DNA from: Pagrus major
Taxonomy: Eukaryota > Chordata > Actinopteri > Spariformes > Sparidae
Direction of reading: 5' to 3'
Assembly (NCBI RefSeq): GCF_040436345.1
Contig: NC_133230.1
Span: forward strand, 8,081,297 to 8,145,296
Length of the DNA: 64,000 nucleotides
Shown here: positions 49,064 through 59,719 of the stretch, piece after piece
How the letters are laid out: each line of letters starts with the position of its first letter
Numbering within the stretch: position 1 is the first letter of the stretch
Translations under genes and position numbers: made by a program
Notes under the pieces: model-generated
Told to the model about the DNA's origin: nothing
Databases searched by the model: none
Seen by the model: only the letters and a program-made list of their open reading frames with translations

Positions 49064-52000
49064 CTACAAGTTGTTCTTGAGCCAGTTGACGTAGCCCCTG
49101 ATTGCCCTCTTCCCCATTTCAAACTCAAAGGGCCAGGCTATGAAGCTGAAAGCCCCGTGGAAGCCATCCTCATAGTGGTCGCTGGTAACTGTGACACCTG
49201 CGTCCTGTAAGCGCCGTGCGTACATCAGGCCGTCGTCCCTCAACACGTCGTTTTCGCACGTTAGGATATACGCCCGAGGGCTCTTAGCCAAAACCTCTGC
49301 TCCTGCTAAAAGTGGCGATGCCCTCACGTCCAGCAGCCCCGGCACCTCCTTCGCTAACCCCTGCGCACCTTTTTCCACAATCAGAGGCTTATAGCTCTTC
49401 TTGTATTTCGGGGCCAGGAGGACGCTCCAGTCTAGCCGCGCCCTCAGCTCTGGGGTGATGTCAGAGCTGTGGTTGTTTGCAATCAGCTGGGGCTGCAGGG
49501 AGAGGTCAGCGCCGAGGTACTGCAGCCAGAAGCGGACCATGAGGGGCCGGTAGAGGACGGGGATGTATTGGTTCTGCAAGTAGGAGGGCGTGTTGAAGTC
49601 CAGAGCCTGGAGCACCGGGTAGATCAACGCCTGGACGCTGAATTTCACACTCATGGTGTCATCTAATGCAATCTGGGAAAATATAAAAGGAACATAAGTA
49701 AATACATTATTACGCACATTCATAAAGGAGAAGGCTTCTGTACGTACCTCCTGAGCGACCGCAGCAGCCAGGTTTCCTCCGGCACTGTCACCGGCCACAG
49801 CCACACGCTCAGGGTCGATTGCATAGCTGGCCAGGACCTCTGGGGACAGGAAGTGCTTGGCAGTAGCGAGGCAGTCTAAGTAGGGCACTGGGAAGTGCAC
49901 CTCTGGATACAGACGATACCTGCACAGATATCAGTTACAAATGATAATTTACCTGAGGACTAGAAAGCTTTGGGGCGTATGATTGTAAGAAGATCAGAGA
50001 TGTTGCATAATAATGTTGAAACGGATTAGTGTTGCAGGTGGAGAAGCACTTACTCAACAGAGACCACAACAGTGTTGAGTTCATCCGACACCATCCGGTT
50101 GATTGTATCATACGACCCCTTTTCTGAGGAAGTAAGAGAAAGATGAAGGAAAAGTTAAGCCTAAGGCAACTTTTAACGGTCTCAGTTTAATATCCATGCC
50201 TCCCTACTCACTGGCACTGCCGAGGGCCCAGCCTCCCCCGTGGTAATACATCACCCCCCTCCTCAGATGACCCTCCCCTCCTGCCGGGGGCTCGTACACG
50301 GTGACCGGGATGCCGGCAAAAGTGGTGTCGCTGACTTTCACCCGGGCATGACCCCTCCGCCCGACTCGGAACCGAGCGCCACGTGCATCATGTCCTCGAA
50401 GCCGTCCGTGCACGACCTGATCGACTTGATGTAGTGGTCAAAGCCCAGCCATGCCTTCAAAGAGGCCTGAAGACAGTGAAGGGAGGGGAGAGATATCAAA
50501 ACTTCACCTGGAGAATATTTTCTCAGGACAAAAGTGAGAGATTTAAGGCGTATTTAGAAAACAGAGTGGAGAGAACAGGAGAAAGACAAAGAGACACATC
50601 AGTCAGATACAGTGCAGGAGGACAGAGGTGACTGAGTGAGACAGTTATGTCTCAATTCTCCAACAAGACATGAACACAGTGCGTCTGCCCTTCTCCCCAC
50701 AAACATCTCAGACTGTCGCAAGTGTTCAACCAAGGTCAGCAGACGCAGCTGCTTGGCACAGTTGTGGCCAGTTACTCAATCACTTATTCAGAACTAACTG
50801 TTGTATAATAATTTATTTTTTTAATAGTTTTTGTTTCAGTGTTTTTCCACCTATATTTATTCTGTATGCTACATGTTCTTGTGCTGCTTTTTTCAACAAT
50901 AAAGTTGTATTTGAGTGTAAAATATACATATATATGTATATATAATATATAGTGAGTATCAAAACATCTTTGCTATATTTATAATACATGAAAACATGAT
51001 GTTGTGCAAGATGCTGCAGAAAAGAGAAAAAGTGCAATTTTAGCTTCCTCTTCTTGAAACTAGAGGCTGTTGGCACTATTGTGTTACATCATAACACATT
51101 TTAACTAATATATAATCATTAACAGACCAATCTGCTATCAGGATTTCTATTAATCTTATCTAAATTGATTTATTCCACTTCATATCTGGAAAGGAAAGGC
51201 TCAGTTAAATATGAGGTGACATATACAAACACTATCTGCTTCTGAACATTAGCCTGCAGCCAGTGTGGCAATAGCTGATCTCATTTCTCTTCACCTACAG
51301 TGCAATTTCACATAAAGTAGAACAAGGGTGAAGGTTAAGAGTTGATTGTCCTCAACACAGGCCCAGAATAACCCCAGCCCCCCCCCCCCATGCAACAGAT
51401 TAGCACCAGAGAGACAGCGTGACAGTTTCCAAATCAAACTGTTAAAGCTCTTTCACGAAGTTTGTACATTTCTCGCAGGCTCTTACTAATGAGCCTGAGT
51501 GGGTACAAGCATGAATAGGCACTCTATGACCATGACAGCACATGATGTCGAGGGTGTGATGTGCCTCAGATCTTTGCCTTTCGGCTCTGCGTGTCATTTT
51601 ACTTTATAAAAATACTCAACTTTAAAGGAGCACTATGAGAAGTATCAGAATTTTTATATTTACAATATTAATGAGGTAATAATACAAACTCAAAAATATT
51701 GATTTCTTACATAACTGCATAAACAAGCTGTTCTCAGAGGTAAACACTGTTTGAAGCTAGGAAGGTGGCAGGGTCCGCCACATATATGTGCACCTTCGAA
51801 TGATGCAATAACTGTCTCAAGGCACTAAAGTTGGGCATTTCAGTGTTAATTTTCATTTAGCTCATGGCTTATGTAGGTAGGGGTCAAAGTACATGTCTGC
51901 CAGGCTAGGTGTGTTACTGTGTTGTAGGTGAAGAGGCGTGTCTTGTACCACTGCCACTTCAGTAGCTGATCATGCACTACATGCAGCTAAACATTTTATT

Positions 52001-52134
52001 ATTATTATTATTACCATTATTTACTGCTATCAGCAACACTTGTTTTGATTGAGCTTAAAGGGTAAAGATGTTGTGCAGGTTTCATCACAATCACACCTGC
52101 TCCATCACAGCACCTGTACCAGAATGTATCCTCA

Positions 52135-52174
<40 letters not shown>

Positions 52175-52340
52175 GCAAATAAAACATCTACTCTCTCACC
52201 AGGTGCATCGTTGTCCGGAACACAGCATCCAGCATCATCAACTTCCACGGCTGCTGGATGGAGTCAGGCAGCGGGATGTAAACATAATAAGCCACCGCCA
52301 CCGTTAGTGACACTGTAAGAACAGCCGGCAGCAGCCTCAT
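49064..52340 (-). CDS. nceh1: nceh1-like neutral cholesterol ester hydrolase, frame broken in exon 2
   Basis: Hormone-sensitive-lipase family serine hydrolase, ER membrane-anchored; the family hydrolyses cholesteryl esters or ether lipids. Coding exons: 52340-52200, 50466-50212, 50123-50054, 49919-49748, 49672-49064. An N-terminal anchor spans about residues 4-20. Seen motifs are oxyanion HGGGW, nucleophile GDSAGGN (Ser about 201 once frame is allowed for), acid region ENDVLRDD and catalytic [23 protein letters not shown] is the NCEH1 signature. Exon 2 is 255 nt, but its flanking phases (0 in, 1 out) need 256. Upstream it reads [13 protein letters not shown] and downstream [18 protein letters not shown] in a different frame, so as written the protein ends at TGA 50340-50338 after 89 residues. 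One base appears missing between about 50385 and 50338. All other exons are intact, so a sequence error or recent allele is as likely as a true pseudogene. Confidence 0.9.
50921..50951. repeat. AT-rich palindromic tract
   Basis: ATATACATATATATGTATAT and following TATAATATATAG form a self-complementary AT run inside nceh1 intron 1. It is simple sequence, able to extrude a cruciform. Confidence 0.6.
51600..51960. repeat. Probable dispersed repeat in nceh1 intron 1
   Basis: The phrases AAAGGAGCACTATGAGAAGT, ACAAGCTGTTCTCAGAGGT and GGTGGCAGGGTCCGCCACAT resemble a common fish element in that order. Ends are not defined. The rest of the 1.7-kb intron shows no gene. Confidence 0.4.
52134..52174. 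repeat. AAT trinucleotide microsatellite
   Basis: About thirteen AAT units, 25 bases from the donor of nceh1 exon 1 (minus strand), so the repeat sits at the 5' end of intron 1. Confidence 0.9.
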
Positions 52341-54100
52341 CTTGTCTCTTCAGAGGACGACCTGTCAGACAGACAGACAGCAGACAGACAGAAGGACCCG
52401 GACTGACTCTGCGGGAGGCGGCTGACACTCTCTGGTTTGTCACTGGAGGGACTGTGACAGCAAATCAGGCTCCAGAGTTACAATTAAGCGCTGGCTGAAA
52501 CACTTCCGCTGAGAAACTTCAAAATAAAACCTTAAATAATAATAATTATTATTATAATATCAAAATTAGCAATACAATATTAAATACTTGTGGCGGAACT
52601 GGCAGTAAAATGCTCACATGCCAGCCCAACCTACATAAAAATATAAACAAAAAACATGTAAATCTAGGGGGGATGCCCAGTGTCCGCTACTTGGACAATA
52701 AATCAATAAACAAATGCCTCTTTTGGGTATACTAAACAAATGTGCTCCTAAAAGCCCCAGGGAAATAACATGTCAAACTGAGGGTGTGTAGGGGCTTGGG
52801 TTTCAAGGGGTTCCCGAATAAACACAGTTTCCTCACTAGAAAGATGCCAAGAAAACACAATAGGGCCTAAACGGACCAGAGTTTCTGGCTGGCAATCTAA
52901 GTGGACTGAGCTTCTCAATGGGTCAGGGACAGATTCAGACTGAGGGTGAGAGCCGACTGTGTGCCATTCCCCACCTCTTTTAAGCCTTCACAAAAAGGGT
53001 GTCATCACACCATAATTGGCTGGGAGGGAAATGCCCCAAGCTGCTTCCACTCCTCAATCAGGAGTCAGTGTCCCCACCCTGCACACAGGTGATCTGAATC
53101 CCCTGCAATTAGTCTTGAGGGATTTTGGAAAATCAGCCCAAAACAAAGATAGCAAGTCTCAAACAATGGGACTGCTACATACTTATGGCTGCATATATTG
53201 ACCCATTTGTAAGGCGCTCGGCGTGGTTGTCCTCTCTGAACTTGACAAGGCTCACGCTTTTATTTTGAAAGCTGTGTGGCTACCACAAAGGGGCATCTGG
53301 GAAATGAGGTTTTTTTTATCATGGGAGCTGCAAGTGCCTACAGAGCTGTATCACACGTATGTGACCACGCAGAGGCAGACTAGAGCCGCAGACTGCAGCC
53401 AGAACTCCACACATTAAATATTGTTGCATGCATAGTTTTGTCTGACGAATGTAATGTTTCTTTTATTTTATTATTATACCTTTTATTTTAACAGGAATAT
53501 TCCAATTGTGTTTCAAAATCTGTTTTATAAGTGAGTCCTGGCCAAGACGGCAGCATTAAAAAAATAAATCACATAAAGCAACAGACACAAAACAAGCAGC
53601 ACATTACATCAAGTCAATGAATTAATGAAGTTATATCAGACAGTAAGAGTGTAATTACTGAAATAAGAAGTTGGCTCGGTACTTATGTGTCTTCTATTTT
53701 TCTGAGACGATGCAAATGAGAGTATTTACAGTTCAGGGTCGAAATACTTCTGCTGAGAGTCTTCACAATAAAACCTTTATTGACATCCCTTTTACCCCTT
53801 TGAGCCTTATATCTGAAAACTAAAATCAAACTAATGCATTGCAATCAAACTAAGATTTCAGCACCATGCTTATCTTCCCATGTGAGAGGGTACAGTATGG
53901 TGCGGAAGTGTAGTAGACAGGGCAATGCTGTCCCTGAATGCATCATTTCTTGAGTTGCAGGACTTGATTTTGTAAACTCATTGTGCAAATATGTCAGTGA
54001 ACATTTTGGGGTAAGGAAACTCACAGGTGTTAAAAACAAATGACAATGAAGTAAGAACTCAACCTCTTCTACCTTGTTGCAAACTTTTAATTTGACGGCT
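52341..54100. other. Sequence upstream of nceh1, no gene seen
   Basis: The first few hundred bases are presumably the nceh1 5'UTR and promoter, with a CAGACAGACAG run at about 52360-52390. I see no further exon. The stretch 52600-53420 has repeat-like phrasing but I cannot assign a family. Confidence 0.4.
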
Positions 54101-54107
54101 TACATTT

Positions 54108-54326
54108 ACAATTTAGGGAATTTTGTCCAAAGCGACTTACAGTAATTCATAAATTTCATACACTGATGGCGATGGTTGCCATGCAAGGTGCTGACCAGGA
54201 CATCAGGAGCAGTTTGGGGTTCAGTATCTTGCCCAAGGACACTTGAACATGCAGACCAGAGGAATCGAACCAGCGACCTCCTGATAACAAGGCGCTGGCT
54301 CTACCCCTGAGCCACAGCTGCTTCCT
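54108..54326 (-). mobile_element. Near-complete tRNA-derived SINE
   Basis: On the minus strand: head GCTGTGGCTCAGGGGTAGAG (A box), about 45 bases later GCTGGTTCGATTCC (B box, 54261-54274), then TTGGGCAAGATACTGAACCC, a body, and the tail TGTAAGTCGCTTTGGACAAA followed by AAATTGTAAATGTAA. This head, body and tail order is that of a widespread fish SINE whose tail is shared with L2-type LINEs. No clear target-site duplication is visible. It is not a functional tRNA: the acceptor stem is not closed. Confidence 0.8.
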
Positions 54327-55170
54327 GTTTATGTACATAATCGCCAAAACAATATGCTCATGCTATTGATCTCTCTACCTTTTATACTTTTTTCTTCTTT
54401 TACGATGCTTCAGATAAAAGATAATTCTGTGTTTTCTAGGGGCTTTGGTTTGGAGTTCAATATTTACAAGTTTCTTACTGAAAAATCTTGGAAAACTTGC
54501 TGTTTGCATGACTTTGAAATTGGTCACAGCAAAGATCCAGCATGACACCAACCAATTTTCTTGTTTTTAAGCCTATTTTGCGAGCAATTCTGCTTTGATT
54601 TAATAGAGTTCAGAACAGAAAAAGACAGGAAACACGGGAGAGAAAGGGATTTGTGCCAACTTCAAACCGACGACATTGCGAATACATGTTATGCATCTTT
54701 TTTGACCGCTGAAGCCACAGTGATGCCCCATGACTGATTATAACGATTGGTCTGAATCCAGGTCACAGTCACAGAAAGGAGCAGAGCAGCACAGTGTAGA
54801 CAGGGCAAAGAGTCTCAGTGTTACTCTCTCTCCCTCTCTGGGCTATTTATTGCCCTGTGTCTTCCCACGGTGTAACTTTTAAATGGACGGTCAGTCCCTG
54901 GTGGCCTTGTGTTAAAATATAAACAAACATCAGAGCTGATGAGGATCCGAGTCCTACACAGGGCTGGTTTTCCAAAACACAGCAGCCAGACCACCAGACC
55001 ATGTCAGATTAGTGTCTTGGAAGACCTGAGTGGGATTCTCAGAAGAAGACACAGGAAGGTGGCTGCAGAGGGCCGTGCTTAGACAGGAATTGTAAATGTA
55101 AATGCATGATTGTTCATATTGTAGGTCAACAGGTTGAGGTGTCCAGCAAATACAGATCATAGTCAAGACT

Positions 55171-55345
55171 TTGAGGAATAGTTTGTCATTTTAGGAATCA
55201 TACTTTTTCATTTTCTTCCCAAGATTTAGAATAAAAGATCAATACCACGCTTCAAAGTAAGGCTACAGCTGGTTAGCTTAGTTTAGCATAAAGACTGGAA
55301 ACAGGGGGTACAGTTAGCATATCTTTGTCTCTGAGGGAAGAAAAG
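55171..55345 (+). repeat. Dispersed repeat with 'GGTTAGCTTAG..AAAGACTGGAAACAGG'
   Basis: Begins GGAATAGTTTGTCATTTTAG and includes GATCAATACCACGCTTC, GCTGGTTAGCTTAGTTTAGC and AAAGACTGGAAACAGGGGG, the order of a very common percomorph repeat. A shorter copy lies at 44033-44102. Confidence 0.65.
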
Positions 55346-55410
55346 TGTGTGCTAACGCTCTTAGCTAAGAAGCTACAATGAATATTTTGGCTAAAAAGGG
55401 GTGAAAGTAA

Positions 55411-55678
55411 TGTCTTTTCAGATCAATTTGGGATCTCGGGGCTTTGAATTACGCCTCATGAGCTGTATGGAGCCATTGTCTTGTTTTTTTGGTTGTTTGT
55501 TTAGTTTTTAAAACAAGTCCCCATCTGCTTCAGTTGTTAAGGGGAATGCTGCAGCACTGTTTTGCTGTGAAGCTCCAGAAATGTTTTGTGGACTATGAAG
55601 CGTCACCAGACTTTCCATAAGCATGAAGGTGAGCAGATAATGGGTGCATTTTCATTTTTGGGTGAACTTATCCTTTAA
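55411..55678 (+). mobile_element. Right half of a fold-back element
   Basis: Aligned by eye with the right arm at 27318-27558: TGTCTTTTCAGATCAATTTG, GAGCTGTATGGAGCCATT, AAACAAGTCCCCATCTGCTT, GTGAAGCTCCAGAAATGTTT, then the terminus TTTTGGGTGAACTTATCCTT ending near 55678. The left arm is absent, and an unrelated repeat directly abuts (55171-55345). Confidence 0.75.
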
Positions 55679-57169
55679 AACTTGTCACCATTGAAACAAA
55701 TGCACCTCATTCTGATCACAGCTGATGTTCGTCAAGAAGCAGATGACCGACTTTGCGCCCCTTCCAAAAGTCCTGTCTGAATGAGAGCGTCAGCAGAAAG
55801 CTTAAATTGTAAACGTTAATGTGATATATGTGCTTTCGTGTGTGTGCATGTGTGTGTGTGGTGTAAAGAGTGTGCATTAAAATTCCCTCTTCCTGCCCCC
55901 CCTCCCTCCTGTGCGTTGGTCTGGCGTCTCCCTCCCGTCTGTGGTATGGAGGGCAGAGAGGGGCCTCTCTTGTGCCGCTGACTGGAATTACACTTATGGT
56001 CATTTAACATGACTAAACGCATGAGGCAGAAACGGAGGTTTTCCATTTCACGCAGTCCCGTCTCCTGGCTCAGCCTCTTAAACCGCCTTTACATGTGTTT
56101 CAGCATGAAATATTACACATGGTAAGAGATTTTACCCATAAACAGCACATGGAACTAACTGTTCTGTTTTTAAAAAGCCTCGCACTTAAAATGTCACAGG
56201 ATTCGGTTGAAAAGATGCCTAGCAACAACCTGCTGCAGGGCAAAATTCAAAAGCAGAGAAAGTAAGTTGTTATATAATTTGCATTTATGAAAAGCAAATG
56301 TTCAAGCAGTTTTATGTCACTTAGGTCTTTTTCCAAAGCACAGTTAGGTCCATTAGCTAGAGACTGAGACACTTTTGCACAGATAATTTACATTATCTCG
56401 ATGTGGCTGATGTGCATGAAAAATCAGGAATGCTCTCGCTGAATATGTCCGAGAGGGAGAGAGAGATTCAACGGGGATGATGATAACTAGGATGAGCGGC
56501 TGTGTCACGGTTTGTGTGAATCACCTTAGCAATACAGAGGAAAGATAACAGTTCTCCCCAGTGCGCATCCACAGTACCAATCCCAGCTGGGTTCAGGTAC
56601 AAGGTTATAAACTAAGATTTTCATTCAGTGCAGCAGATTTCAATTATTCTGTCTTTTCACAGTGAGTTTGGGTGGAGATAATAGGCTGATTAAACATAAC
56701 ATTTTGACATGTCACAGAAGGAAAAGCACAGGTGTACATAATACAATTAATGATGGCTGAATTCCATTTAGCTGCGTCAATTTCATACGGACTCACTGTC
56801 ACACTGCCTTGTTTCTCTGGGGCACTTTATGATGAATTCTTATTAAAAGTCAAAATGTCTGCTGTGACGAAGGACTATTTGGAGAATCATTAGGAACCAG
56901 CCCAGTCAACAGGGTAAAATATTGGCAGTGGTATATATGTCAGCCTCCCTAGCATATTGGTATTTCTACAATGTGTCATATCATGTTCACATTACATTTA
57001 ATGACCTGACTGTCATATCAGGAGGTAGAAGGGATGGTGGTGGAGTTACAGACAAGCCAGTAACCACAGTTTGAGACTGCGGTCCAACATTTTTAAGCGT
57101 GACTAGACTAGATATTCACAAGGAGACCTCGGGACATCTCCACCCAAAACATGATGTTTTGTTCACAGT

Positions 57170-57600
57170 TCAAAAGAGGACCTAAGTGCAGACACACAGA
57201 GGCAGGAGGGCTGAAAACAACAAGCCAGCTTTATTGAGCTGACGTCTGATGAAATCCAAAAACCAGAATCCAAAAAGCAAGTAACAAACAGACAAAGGAA
57301 AGCCAGAGGAACTAAAAAAACTAAAGAGAAATACAAAACTGATGACAAACCACAAGGAACAGATCAGGAATGCACAAAGACAGGGGAACAGGAGCTCAGG
57401 AGACAGGCTTAAATACAAACTAAACTAATGAGGAGATGAGGTGCAGGTGGAGAGACACTGGGACAGGGCAGTGCTAACGAGTAATATGTGAGACAGGTGT
57501 TCGGGGGGAAATCAGACGGGGGGAGGAGCACAGGTAAGCAGGAAGCAGAGAGTGACAACAAGACACAAGAGGATACAACTACAAAATAATACATTGGTCC
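57170..57600. repeat. Purine-rich dispersed repeat, possibly retrotransposon non-coding region
   Basis: A/G-rich phrasing such as CCAAAAACCAGAATCCAAA, GGCTTAAATACAAACTAA and AGGTGCAGGTGGAGAGACA is characteristic of non-coding parts of fish LTR retrotransposons and related repeats. On the minus strand it yields hydrophobic pseudo-frames that are commonly mis-annotated. Family assignment is a guess. Confidence 0.4.
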
Positions 57601-58565
57601 TTCACCTAAACAGACCATAAGCACAGGGTTGCCACAACATAAAAAAAACATTCAAAACATAAAGTATTTTTTATTTAATGGATCACTGTAAACATTACAT
57701 ATAGGATATGGATACAATGTGTTGCGCTCTTGTGTAGACGCACACACTCGAGTGACAATAATGTATTGTGGTATTCAGGAATGTCATGGACAGCGGGGCC
57801 AGTTGGTGTGCTTCAGCTGCAACACAGACTCTATTTCTGAAATGACAAACAACAACCTGTTGTTATTGTGCCCTCCGCAAGCCAGGTGGCATGCTGTTGT
57901 TGGTGCGAGGCGTTCAAGTACACATTGTTCTGTAAATCCGTTTGCTTTAGCTGCTGAAGAGACACGCTCATCATCTTAGCGGGGTGCATTTATTTGATTT
58001 TTAATCTGTCATCTCTGTTGCAATTTTTCTCACAGAGCATTTGGCTTTGTTATCTCTTTACTTTTCCAGCTAAATACAGCCAGAGCATGTTTGTTGTGCT
58101 GGAGTGGCATAAACACTTGTAGAATAGATAATTTGCATAATCTAAATCCAATCACGAAACGGAGAACAAAAGAGATGAAGGCTGACGTACTGATTGTTCT
58201 GCTACATGTGTATAATGAAATTAATTAACAGTCTAATTGACCGGGCCCCAAATTGTTGCAGTCTATTGCAACACAAGATGAGGCTTTGTTCCACTGTCAG
58301 TGTGGAAGTGAGGACATGAAACTGAAGAACTGATAATGATGAAATCAAAAGTCTCTTAGACTGAATACACGCATTGTGCTCAGCTATTAACACACGTAAT
58401 GTGATTTTTCGTTCCCTTTATTTGGTGAATGTGCTGCAAAAGAGATTGAAAAAGAAAAAGATTCCTAATTTTCATCTGCTCACATGCATCCAGTAAAGAA
58501 AATATGCACTGCTTTTTAGCCATGCTAGTGGTGTAGCTCTCGAATATGGAAATGTCTGTGTGATG

Positions 58566-58800
58566 GCATAGACTGTATAAAACATGGACGTCAAGTACAG
58601 ATTTCTGATGAAGCTCAGTGCGGTGGCTCCAGTCATCACCATCTTGGCAGTGCAAGTCCACTTAACTCCCAGGTAGTCAAAACATGGGCGAAGAAGTGGA
58701 GCGTTGGTGGAGCTGAGGCGGGCTTAATGAAGCACTCAGTTCACAAGACCGCTAGCGACGAGCAGTCAATCAAAGCACCCATGCTCCTAATTAGGCATAA
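58566..58800. repeat. Dispersed repeat of the 'CATAGACTGTATAAAACATGGACGT' family
   Basis: The opening phrase GCATAGACTGTATAAAACAT, followed by GGTTTCTGA-like and GTGGCTCCAGTCATCACCAT words, matches a repeat I remember as abundant in fish. The downstream border is unclear. Confidence 0.5.
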
Positions 58801-59603
58801 ACTTGAAATCTGAGCATAATTTAAATGAATAGAAATTCCCCAGCCGTTACCAGCCGACGCTTATTTTCACCTATTGTAGTGGAAACTACCATAGAAGCAG
58901 TTTTGAGTGCTTTGCCAGGTGTTTCTATGTCTGTCTGTCAGATTTTGTCAGCACGATAGCGTCACAGCCGTGCAAGATGCAGTCAGGAAACATCACAGGT
59001 GTGCCAAAATGAAGGCAGAATTCAAAGACGGGTGTGGTCCGGCCCATTAGTACAGAGTAGTCATGTTATAATGTAGTAATGACTACTGAGTAGTCATTGG
59101 GCGGAACATTATCGTTCTGAGTCACAGTGCAGAAAAGATCGATTTTCCAAATCTCATTTAATGTATCAAACGCCCAAACAAAACAGCCAGAAAAGACGGG
59201 CTCTGACTTTATCTTCAGGAATGAATTACAATCGTTGCTTTACTGGCAGTAAGAGGAAGAGATAGGAAGTGAAAACAAAACAGAGAGATATATTCTATCC
59301 TGTATTGATCTATTCTTAACTGATTGTGGAGGTGGGGAAATGTTTCACATGGTCTCCCATCACCAGTTTCACAATTTCTCTCCCCATTTTTGGTCAAACT
59401 CCTCCCCTCCACGTCCAACTGCATCTTTCCACCACCGACTCAGAGCCAGCTCATATCTAGTTACTGTAACACTCAAGTTTTCCACTGGTCTCCTGGGGAT
59501 CTAAGACGTAGACGGATGATGTAGTTGATTCATCGTTTTCTTCGGTTTGTGCATCCCACCGTTTGGAAAAAGCATCAGGCTGGCAGCCGGCTTGGGCGGA
59601 GAG

Positions 59604-59672
59604 AGGTCAAAGGTCATGCGTCGTATAAGAACTGATGTGGACAGCCACATGCCTCAGCCCTGACCTTTAACC
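59604..59672. promoter_or_regulatory. Pair of DR1 nuclear-receptor-like sites
   Basis: A perfect DR1, AGGTCAAAGGTCA, at 59604-59616 is followed 45 bases later by the opposite-strand near-DR1 TGACCTTTAACC at 59661-59672. Such sites bind HNF4, RXR or PPAR-RXR dimers. The cluster is about 7.3 kb upstream of nceh1 and 4 kb upstream of the next putative first exon. Confidence 0.4.
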
Positions 59673-59719
59673 TTGAGGTGCAATAGGACAGCGCTGTACT
59701 GTTCTGCCAAAGAGAGATG

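Noticed and set aside
49064-50413. Two separate hydrolase genes suggested by distinct open frames
   Set aside because: The pieces are consecutive exons of one nceh1 gene with consistent GT-AG junctions; the apparent break at exon 2 is a one-base frame shift.
54156-54347. Possible tRNA gene on the minus strand
   Set aside because: A and B boxes are present, but the acceptor stem does not close and the typical SINE body and LINE-like tail follow. It is a SINE.
57163-57651. Hydrophobic minus-strand frames that look like membrane proteins
   Set aside because: They are reverse reads of a purine-rich dispersed repeat; Phe/Leu/Ser/Cys content follows from the CT-rich complement.
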